Assembly (NCBI GenBank): GCA_018241455.1
Contig: JAFEDW010000028.1
Coordinates: 1 to 14,024, forward strand
DNA from: Pseudomonadota bacterium
Lineage (GTDB): Bacteria > Pseudomonadota > Gammaproteobacteria > Steroidobacterales > Steroidobacteraceae
Length of the DNA: 14,024 nt
Reading direction: 5' to 3'
Position 1 is the first letter of the stretch. Every line of letters begins with the position of its first letter. The notes below the pieces were generated by a model. The model made no database searches, was not told the DNA's origin, and saw only the letters and a list, made by a program, of their open reading frames with translations. Positions 8,481 to 14,024 of this stretch are shown piece by piece. The translations under genes and the position numbers were made by a program.

Positions 8481-9749
8481 ATGACTTCAGGCAATGCATT
8501 TTTCTTCGTGGCAGGCGTACTTGCGACGGTCGCCGCGCTGTTCGTGCTGTACCCGTGGCTTTCGGGCCGCGGTCGCGGCCAGCTGCTGGCCGCGCTGCCA
8601 CGCTGGGTGCCGTTGGCCGCCCTGGGAGCGCTGGCGGTCGTGCTGGTTATTTATGTCACATTGGGCCGGCCGCAGCTGACCGCACAGGATGCCGCGCCCG
8701 ACGGTTCGCCGGCGGGCGCCGCGATGACCGCCAACCGGCCCGGATCCGCGCAGCAGCAGGAGGCGGGCTCGATGGACTCGGCGGTGTCGGGCCTCGAGCG
8801 GCGCCTCGCGGCGGGCGGTGGGAGTGACGCCGACTGGGAGTTGCTCGCCAAGTCCTACGAATTCCTCGGCCGGCCCGACGATGCCGCGCTGGCTCGCCAA
8901 AAACAGTTGCCGCCCGGAGCGGGGGCAGCCGCGGGCGCGGCACCGGGTGCTGCCGCCAGTGGGCCGCCGGCTGCGCCCTTGTCGGCCGAAGGCGCGCGGC
9001 TCGTCGCCGAAGCGAACGCGGCGCGGAACAAGCGTGATTTTGCCGCCGCGAGCGACCGCTACGCGAAGCTCGTGGCGCGCCATGAAATGAATGCCGACAC
9101 CTGGGCTGACTACGCGGATGTCGCCGCCACGCTCAATGGGCGTTCGCTGCAGGGCAAGCCGGCGGACTACATCGCCAACGCGCTGCGGCTCGATCCGCAG
9201 CATCCCAAGGCATTGTGGTTGCAGGCGAGCCTGCAACACGAGTCGCACCAGTATGCGCAGGCGGCCGCGAGCTGGCAGCGGCTGGCGGCGGTGCTCGATC
9301 CGGCTTCGCCCGACGCGAAGCTCATCGCCGCGAACCTCGCCGAGGACCGGCGTCTCGCCGGGGGCGGCGCCGAGCCGCCGCCAACCGCTGGGGGCGGCGC
9401 GGTGGCGGTGCAGGGCGAGGTCGTCGTGGCCGATGCGCTGAAGGGCAAGATCCCCGCCGGGCTGACGTTGTTCGTCGTGGCCAAGTCGGTGAGCATGCCC
9501 GGGCCGCCGGTGGCGATCTGGCGCACCGCCACGACCGGCAGCTGGCCGATCGCTTTCCGGCTCGATGATTCGCAGGCGATGCTGCCGACGCGCAAGTTGT
9601 CGACCGCCGGGCTGGTGACCATCGAGGCGCGCACCTCGCGCAACGGCCAGGCCATGCCCGCGCCGGGCGATTTCCAGGGCGTCAGCGCGCAGCTCGATCC
9701 GAGTTCGGGCAAGCGCGTGCGCGTGGTCATCCAGAAGGTGATTGGCTAG
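8481..9749 (+). CDS. CcmI-like cytochrome c biogenesis protein (shortened loop)
   Basis: A 422-residue protein with two membrane segments (about 7-26 and 42-61) and a large periplasmic part. TPR-type segments lie at 118-143 (DWELLAKSYEFLGRPDDAALA) and about 170-285; the stretch ADYIANALRLDPQHPKALWL (228-247) closely matches the CcmI TPR signature. An Ala/Gly/Pro linker (144-167) separates them. The C-terminal domain (about 309-422), with LFVVAKS, RLDDSQAML, IEARTSRNG and GDFQG, is the one found at the end of CcmI/NrfG-type proteins. CcmI delivers apocytochrome c to the CcmF/CcmH heme ligation complex. Here the loop between the two membrane helices is only about 15 residues and lacks the usual leucine-zipper-like region. 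It leads an operon with a cytochrome b (3-base gap) and two multiheme cytochromes c, so it is probably a maturation factor dedicated to them. The Shine-Dalgarno sequence is weak. Confidence 0.87.
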   Translation: MTSGNAFFFVAGVLATVAALFVLYPWLSGRGRGQLLAALPRWVPLAALGALAVVLVIYVTLGRPQLTAQDAAPDGSPAGAAMTANRPGSAQQQEAGSMDSAVSGLERRLAAGGGSDADWELLAKSYEFLGRPDDAALARQKQLPPGAGAAAGAAPGAAASGPPAAPLSAEGARLVAEANAARNKRDFAAASDRYAKLVARHEMNADTWADYADVAATLNGRSLQGKPADYIANALRLDPQHPKALWLQASLQHESHQYAQAAASWQRLAAVLDPASPDAKLIAANLAEDRRLAGGGAEPPPTAGGGAVAVQGEVVVADALKGKIPAGLTLFVVAKSVSMPGPPVAIWRTATTGSWPIAFRLDDSQAMLPTRKLSTAGLVTIEARTSRNGQAMPAPGDFQGVSAQLDPSSGKRVRVVIQKVIG

Positions 9750-9752
9750 CCC

Positions 9753-10601
9753 ATGGCTCTGGTCAAACGCCATATCACGCCGGTGCGCATCTTCGGATGT
9801 TGCGTGGCCATTGCGATCGCGGTGGGTTTCTTCGGGCACCTGAATCGCTACATTACGCCCGAGCGGGGCCTGGGATATTGGCTGGGCATCGTGGGTGGCT
9901 CGATGATGCTGGTCCTGCTGATGTACCCGGCGCGCAAGCGCGCGTCATGGCTGCGGTTCTTCGGCGGTGTCGGCGGCTGGTTCAAGGCGCACATGACGCT
10001 CGGTGTGCTCGGGCCGTTGCTGGTGCTGTTCCATTCCAATTTTTCGCTCGGCGCCACGAACAGCAATGTGGCGCTGTTCTGCATGTTGTCGGTTTCGGGC
10101 AGCGGCCTGGTCGGGCGCTATATCTACACGCGTGTGTACCGGGGCTGGGACATGCACGCCACCTCGCTCGAAGACCTGAAGGCCAATGCCGAGCAGCTGC
10201 GCAAGCAGACCACCGCCGTGCCAATGCTGCCGCACTTCCTCGAGGCCATCGACGCCGAGGAGCATCGGCTGTTCCGGCCGGCGAAGTCGCACTTCGGTGC
10301 ACTGCTGTACCCGGTGACGATCGGACTGCGTTCGGTGCTGGCGCGTTGGCGCCTGGAGCGCCAGGTTCGCCGCATGGTGGTCGAGGCGGCGCGCCAGTCG
10401 CCTGCGTTGGCCGCGCATGGCACGCGGCTTACGGCCACCGCGATGGGCTATGCCAGCCGGCGGCTCGATGCCGCGCGGCGCGTGCGCGAGCACCGCATGT
10501 ACGTGCGGCTGTTTTCGCTCTGGCATTTCGCCCATGTGCCGGCCTTCATCATGACGCTGGTGGCTGGAATCGTGCATGTGATTTCCGTGAACGTGTATTA
10601 G
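9753..10601 (+). CDS. Five-helix di-heme membrane cytochrome b candidate
   Basis: A 282-residue integral membrane protein. Predicted helices lie at about 11-30, 41-59, 76-95, 106-126 and 254-279, with a basic, helical loop of about 125 residues (128-253). By the positive-inside rule that loop faces the cytosol. Helix 3 carries H80 and H94; helix 5 carries H261 and H275. Each pair is exactly 14 residues apart, the spacing used by bis-His b-type hemes stacked across a membrane. In this topology helices 3 and 5 run the same way, so H80/H261 would bind a heme on the cytosolic side and H94/H275 one on the periplasmic side. H258 is a further candidate. The protein resembles cytochrome b561/ferric-reductase-like electron carriers, though I cannot name a family. 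Its place between a CcmI-like gene and two multiheme cytochromes suggests it carries electrons across the inner membrane. Confidence 0.82.
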   Translation: MALVKRHITPVRIFGCCVAIAIAVGFFGHLNRYITPERGLGYWLGIVGGSMMLVLLMYPARKRASWLRFFGGVGGWFKAHMTLGVLGPLLVLFHSNFSLGATNSNVALFCMLSVSGSGLVGRYIYTRVYRGWDMHATSLEDLKANAEQLRKQTTAVPMLPHFLEAIDAEEHRLFRPAKSHFGALLYPVTIGLRSVLARWRLERQVRRMVVEAARQSPALAAHGTRLTATAMGYASRRLDAARRVREHRMYVRLFSLWHFAHVPAFIMTLVAGIVHVISVNVY

Positions 10602-10630
10602 GGCGTTGGCGGTTCCGGGTGCGGCGAGCA

Positions 10631-10636
10631 GGAGGA
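10631..10636 (+). promoter_or_regulatory. Ribosome-binding site deciding the 21-heme cytochrome start
   Basis: GGAGGA lies 9 bases before the GTG at 10646 but 15 bases before the ATG at 10652, favouring the GTG. An earlier in-frame GTG at 10619 would give a longer signal-peptide n-region (MRRAGG...) but lies upstream of this site. Confidence 0.65.
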
Positions 10637-10645
10637 CAGTGGATC

Positions 10646-12184
10646 GTGCGAATGGCGGCGGCAGCAAGCCTGATGGGAATCCCGGTCGCGCATGGCGCGT
10701 CCGTGGAGAGCCTGTTGATGCCCGGCAAGGTGGCCAGCGCGCACGCCAAGCTCGAGGAGACCTGCAGCAATTGCCATGACCGCACCGATCGCAGCCGCCA
10801 GAGCGCGCTGTGCCTGGCCTGCCACAAGGACATCGCCGCCGACGTGCGCGACCACCACGGTTACCATGGGCGCATGCCCAACGCCGGCGCCGGCAAGTGC
10901 ATTGGCTGCCACACCGAACATGTGGGTCGCGACGGGGACATCGTGCGCCTGAACAAGCTCGAGTTCGATCACGAGCTCACCGAGTTTCCGCTCAAGGGCG
11001 CGCACCGCGCCTTGGCTTGCACCAGCTGCCACAAGCAGGGTGAGGCCTATCGCAAGGCGGAGCCCGCGTGCCTGAGCTGCCACAAGAAAGACGACTACCA
11101 CGAGGGGCAACTGGCTTCGACATGTGGCGACTGCCACAACATGGACAACTGGACGCGCGCGCGCTTCGACCACGGCAAGACCGCCTTCGCGTTGACCGGT
11201 GCGCACGCGTCGGTGAGCTGCGGCGGTTGCCATCTCGGCGGCCGCTACAAGCCCACGCCGAAGACCTGCGTCGGCTGCCATGCGACCGACGACGCGCACC
11301 GCGGCGAGCGCGGCGACGACTGCGGCAAGTGCCACACCACGACAGGCTGGAAGGATGCGCGCTTCGACCACGAAAAGGAGACCGGCTTCGCGCTGCTCGG
11401 CCGCCATGCGAAGATCGACTGCGCCGGCTGCCATCGCAGCGGCAACTTCAAGGACAAGATCCCGAAAGATTGCTACGGCTGCCACAAGGCCGACGATTCG
11501 CACACCGGCCGCTTCGGCGGCAAGTGCGACAGCTGCCACGGCAACGATGCCTGGCAGCAAGTGAAATACGATCACCTGGCCAAGACAAAATTCGCGCTGC
11601 TCGGCGCGCACGCGAAACTCGATTGCCACGTGTGCCACACGGCCAACGTCGACACGCAGAAGCTCGGCACCGACTGCGTCGCCTGCCACCGGGCCACGAA
11701 TCCGCACGGCGCGAAATTCACCACCGCCTGCGATACCTGCCACGGGCAGCAGGATTGGCACAGCGACATCAGCTTCGATCACGACCTGACCAGTTTCCCG
11801 CTGCTCGGCCTGCATATCGTCGTCAGCTGCGCGCAGTGCCATCGCACGCAGGCGTTTGGCGAAGCCGGGTCGCGTTGCATCGATTGCCACAAGAAGGATG
11901 ACGTGCACAAGGGCGGCCTGGGCGAGAAGTGCGACAGCTGCCATACGCCCAACGGCTGGCCTTCATGGGTCTTCGATCACCTGAAGCAGACCGGCTTCGC
12001 GCTCACCGGCGCGCACGCCAAGATCAAGTGCTCCGACTGCCACCGCAAGCCGGCCGCCGAGGTGAAACTCTCGCAGGACTGCATCGCCTGCCATCAAAAG
12101 GACGACATCCACGCGGGCCAGTTCGGCCGGCAGTGCCAGCGTTGCCACGGCACCGTGACCTTCCAGGGCGGACGTGCGAGGTAG
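10646..12184 (+). CDS. 21-heme periplasmic cytochrome c built from tri-heme repeats
   Basis: The frame encodes about 512 residues with 21 CxxCH heme-binding motifs, the first at 10763 and the last near the C-terminus, or one heme per about 24 residues. The short N-terminus (hydrophobic AAAASLMGIPVA, then HGA-S) serves as a signal peptide. Three motifs lie in an N-terminal segment (CSNCH, CLACH, CIGCH). The other 18 fall into six consecutive repeats of about 67 residues, each with three motifs plus His in (F/Y)DH, G-x-H and usually DDxH that can serve as distal ligands. It belongs broadly to the cytochrome c3/c7-like multiheme group and should be a periplasmic electron wire. It lies 44 bases after the cytochrome b gene, and the giant cytochrome starts 7 bases after its stop. 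Start choice: GTG 10646, preceded by GGAGGA. No beta-barrel, lipobox or catalytic (non-CxxCH) heme site is seen. Confidence 0.93.
   Translation: MRMAAAASLMGIPVAHGASVESLLMPGKVASAHAKLEETCSNCHDRTDRSRQSALCLACHKDIAADVRDHHGYHGRMPNAGAGKCIGCHTEHVGRDGDIVRLNKLEFDHELTEFPLKGAHRALACTSCHKQGEAYRKAEPACLSCHKKDDYHEGQLASTCGDCHNMDNWTRARFDHGKTAFALTGAHASVSCGGCHLGGRYKPTPKTCVGCHATDDAHRGERGDDCGKCHTTTGWKDARFDHEKETGFALLGRHAKIDCAGCHRSGNFKDKIPKDCYGCHKADDSHTGRFGGKCDSCHGNDAWQQVKYDHLAKTKFALLGAHAKLDCHVCHTANVDTQKLGTDCVACHRATNPHGAKFTTACDTCHGQQDWHSDISFDHDLTSFPLLGLHIVVSCAQCHRTQAFGEAGSRCIDCHKKDDVHKGGLGEKCDSCHTPNGWPSWVFDHLKQTGFALTGAHAKIKCSDCHRKPAAEVKLSQDCIACHQKDDIHAGQFGRQCQRCHGTVTFQGGRAR
10958..12181 (+). repeat. Six tandem ~67-codon tri-heme repeats
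   Basis: The conserved (F/Y)DH of successive units begins at 10964, 11165, 11363, 11567, 11774 and 11972, i.e. steps of 201, 198, 204, 207 and 198 bases (66-69 codons). The consensus, by element, is: (F/Y)DH; T-x-F-x-L-x-G-x-H; first CxxCH; about 16 residues; second CxxCH; DD-x-H-x-G; third CxxCH; then usually a W-containing linker. Unit 4 lacks DD in the third-ligand position (ATNPHG) but keeps the His. Unit 6 has a shortened C-terminal linker. This is an intragenic protein repeat, not a DNA-level satellite. Confidence 0.93.
12178..12181 (+). promoter_or_regulatory. Ribosome-binding site of the giant multiheme cytochrome
   Basis: GAGG, inside the last codons of the 21-heme gene, lies 10 bases before the ATG at 12192. 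The later in-frame ATG at 12210 has no such sequence, so 12192 is preferred. Confidence 0.5.
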
Positions 12185-12191
12185 AGCCGCC

Positions 12192-14024
12192 ATGCATATT
12201 ACGCATCGAATGAAGCTCCTCCGACAGTCCGGGCCGCGCCGGCGCGCATGGCTGCGCGGTGCGCTGGGGGCCGCGGCGCTGCTGCTGGCGTTCACCGGCG
12301 CCGCGCACGCGGCCGAACGCACGCCCTTCGATCACCTGACCACGGGTTTCGAGTTGCTCGGCCAGCATCGCGACCTGCCGTGCGAATCCTGCCACGTCAA
12401 TGCGATCTTCAAGGGCACGCCGAAGGACTGCGCCGCCTGCCACGGCGTCGGCACCGCGGTGCGCGCCACGGCCAAACCCGTGAACCACATCCTCAGCTCG
12501 AATCGCTGCGATGCCTGCCACACGCCGGTGGCGTGGAACCCCGCGGTGAATTTCGACCATGCGGAAGTGCGCGGCGCATGTTCGAGCTGCCACAACAACG
12601 TGCAGGCGCAGGGCAAGGGCCCCGGGCACATCGACACCTCGCTCGAATGCAACCTGTGCCACTCGACGATCGGCTGGGCCGGCGCCGTGTTCAACCACAG
12701 CAACGTGACGACCGGTTGCTCGAGCTGCCACAACGGCGTGGGCGCCACCGGCCCGCCCGCGACGCATATTCCGACCGGGCTGTCGTCCAACCCGGCTGAT
12801 CCGGGCAACGCGCCCTGCGAGGCCTGCCATACGCCGACCAACTACGTGAGCTTCGCCGGCACGGCGATGAATCACCCGGCGGTGATCCCGCCGCTGCTGT
12901 GCGCCAACTGCCACGAGAAGGGCATGTCGTTCTTCGGCGTGAACATTGTCACGCGGCCGGACTCCGTCAACGGCGTCGCGCACCCGACCACCGGCGAATG
13001 CGGCAATTGCCACACCTCCACGGTCTCGTTTGCGCTCGGCAACCTGCAGCCGGCCGGGCACATCCCGACTACGCAGCCCTGCACGCTGTGCCACCAGAAC
13101 CCGGCCGACTACACGCAGAAGATCATGGACCACACTGGCATCACCGGTGGCTGCGCGCTGTGTCACGCCGCGGGACTGAGCTTCCCGAACATGGCGCCGC
13201 TGGTGCTGGTCACGACGCCGGCCAACCACATCGCGTTCGCGGGCGCGGCCTGCGAGAGCTGCCATTCGAAGACGAATTTCACTTCGCCGGGCGGATTCTC
13301 GTTCACCAATGCCAGCGGCACGGCGCCGCCAGCAATGGTGCACAGCGCGGTCTCGAGCCTGGCCTGCTCGAGCTGCCACGGCGCCGGGCTCACGTTCATC
13401 GGCATGCCGCCGACAGTGACATTGCCCACGCCGCATATCCCGCTGGCCGGGGCCGAATGCGGCGCCTGCCACCTGACCGATACCTTCAGGTTCACGAACG
13501 CGAGCGGCACCGCGCCGCCGTCGATGGTGCACAGCGCGGTGACCAGCATCAAATGCTCCAGTTGCCACGAGAACACGATGACCAGCTGGCCGGGCGTGCC
13601 GCCGACCGTGCTGCGGCCGCTGACCGAATCCAACGGCGCCACGCATCCGGTCAGCGGCGAGTGTTCCGATTGCCACATGTCGACGGTGACGTTCAAGGGC
13701 GCGGGTAATTTCCCGAGCAACCACATTCCGCTGACCAACGGCACGAACAGCAACTGCAGCACCTGCCATACCAACGCCAACGACTACTCCATCTACGCGA
13801 TGGATGCGGCTGGCCACGCGCTGGTCAGCGGCGTGTGCTCGACCTGCCATGCCGCCGGCAAGAGTTTCGCCAACATGGCGCCGCCGACGCTGGTGCAGCC
13901 GCCGACCAACCACGTGCCGATCGGAACCGCCGCGTGCGAAAGCTGCCATTCGAATGCCAGTTTTGCCGTGGGCGGATTCAAGTTCACCAACACCAGCGGC
14001 AGTGCGCCGCCGGCCATGGTGCAC
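12192..14024 (+). CDS. Giant multiheme cytochrome c, 3' truncated by window
   Basis: The frame stays open for 611 codons to the end of the window, so the C-terminus is missing. It starts with a long signal peptide: a basic n-region (RMKLLRQSGPRRRAWLRG), a hydrophobic core (ALGAAALLLAFTG), then AHA-A. It shows 19 CxxCH motifs in the visible part. The first segment (FDHLTTGFELLGQHRDLPC, two hemes) is a copy of the repeat unit of the upstream 21-heme protein. The rest is a different, Gly/Thr/Pro-rich architecture with NHI(P/A), CESCH and FTNASGTAPP elements, arranged as a seven-heme tandem repeat from about 12870. Frequent extra His (NH, DH, VH before the CxxCH motifs) could act as distal ligands. 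It is probably periplasmic, outer-membrane-associated or secreted; nothing in the visible part settles which. It is the last visible gene of the operon, 7 bases after the 21-heme stop. An antisense open frame covering it is a composition shadow. Confidence 0.93.
   Translation, partial: MHITHRMKLLRQSGPRRRAWLRGALGAAALLLAFTGAAHAAERTPFDHLTTGFELLGQHRDLPCESCHVNAIFKGTPKDCAACHGVGTAVRATAKPVNHILSSNRCDACHTPVAWNPAVNFDHAEVRGACSSCHNNVQAQGKGPGHIDTSLECNLCHSTIGWAGAVFNHSNVTTGCSSCHNGVGATGPPATHIPTGLSSNPADPGNAPCEACHTPTNYVSFAGTAMNHPAVIPPLLCANCHEKGMSFFGVNIVTRPDSVNGVAHPTTGECGNCHTSTVSFALGNLQPAGHIPTTQPCTLCHQNPADYTQKIMDHTGITGGCALCHAAGLSFPNMAPLVLVTTPANHIAFAGAACESCHSKTNFTSPGGFSFTNASGTAPPAMVHSAVSSLACSSCHGAGLTFIGMPPTVTLPTPHIPLAGAECGACHLTDTFRFTNASGTAPPSMVHSAVTSIKCSSCHENTMTSWPGVPPTVLRPLTESNGATHPVSGECSDCHMSTVTFKGAGNFPSNHIPLTNGTNSNCSTCHTNANDYSIYAMDAAGHALVSGVCSTCHAAGKSFANMAPPTLVQPPTNHVPIGTAACESCHSNASFAVGGFKFTNTSGSAPPAMVH
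12870..14024 (+). repeat. Seven-heme tandem supramodule in the giant cytochrome
   Basis: Heme motifs 8-12 align with motifs 15-19. CANCH at 12900 matches CSSCH at 13554 (654 bases apart), and the CHAAG segments (AAG codons starting at 13167 and 13851) are 684 bases apart. Shared landmarks include THP/AHP before GEC, STV-x-F, NMAP and AACESCHS. A shorter element with FTN-x-SG-x-APP-x-MVH recurs at 13302, 13491 and 13983. The second unit is cut by the window end. Confidence 0.85.

Noticed and set aside
10033..10068. SLGAT in the cytochrome b loop (residues 98-102) as a possible ApbE flavinylation site
   Set aside because: The acceptor motif needs Ser or Thr directly before Gly-Ala; here it is Leu, and no FMN-binding domain surrounds it. 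NGAT in the giant cytochrome near 13634 fails for the same reason.
9797..10645. N-terminal extension of the 21-heme cytochrome frame back to 9797
   Set aside because: That part overlaps the cytochrome b gene out of frame and reads as Arg/Ala/Gly-rich shadow; the signal peptide and GGAGGA place the start near 10646.
12024..14024. Long minus-strand open frame (666 codons) opposite the giant cytochrome
   Set aside because: Composition shadow: the + strand encodes 19 ordered CxxCH motifs with a signal peptide, while the antisense product has no recognisable domain and only Arg/Ala/Gly/His-rich sequence.
10958..14024. Periodic repeats as a CRISPR or DNA satellite array
   Set aside because: Spacing is in whole codons, divergence is at synonymous positions, and the conserved parts are heme motifs inside open frames.

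Overview
The window is GC-rich, densely coding DNA of a kind typical of Pseudomonadota (Gram-negative; beta- or gammaproteobacterial in flavour). The signs are Sec-type signal peptides, a CcmI-like System I cytochrome c maturation factor, multiheme cytochromes c, a proteobacterial-style ApbE and overlapping operons. The exact taxon cannot be fixed from this sequence. I see no RNA genes, insertion sequences, CRISPR arrays or phage genes. No gene-free stretch exceeds about 200 bases.

Left part (1-3817, + strand): a tight four-gene run. A LOG-family nucleotide phosphoribohydrolase (5' end missing) overlaps a beta-CASP metallo-beta-lactamase RNA hydrolase. That gene overlaps an exported FAD:protein FMN transferase (ApbE), which is followed 12 bases later by a membrane-anchored neutral zinc metallopeptidase. 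A small exported protein of unknown function lies convergent to it (3836-4267, - strand). A peptide deformylase (4449-4982, + strand) is divergent from that.

Right part (4990-14024): an apparent redox system arranged around one divergent intergenic region (8277-8480). Leftward runs a translationally coupled pair: a membrane-tethered ferredoxin/flavoprotein oxidoreductase, then a large exported Sel1/ankyrin-repeat protein. Rightward run four closely spaced genes: a shortened CcmI-like cytochrome c biogenesis protein, a five-helix membrane cytochrome b with two matched His pairs, a 21-heme periplasmic cytochrome c made of six tri-heme repeats, and a second very large multiheme cytochrome c. The last has 19 heme motifs in the 611 codons visible and is cut off by the window end.

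Inferred working model: NAD(P)H is oxidised by the flavoprotein. Electrons pass through its Fe-S clusters and the membrane di-heme cytochrome b to the 21-heme protein, then to the giant cytochrome, possibly towards an outer-membrane or extracellular acceptor. The CcmI-like protein would help attach the unusually large number of hemes. The parts are read from the sequence; the order and direction of electron flow are inference.
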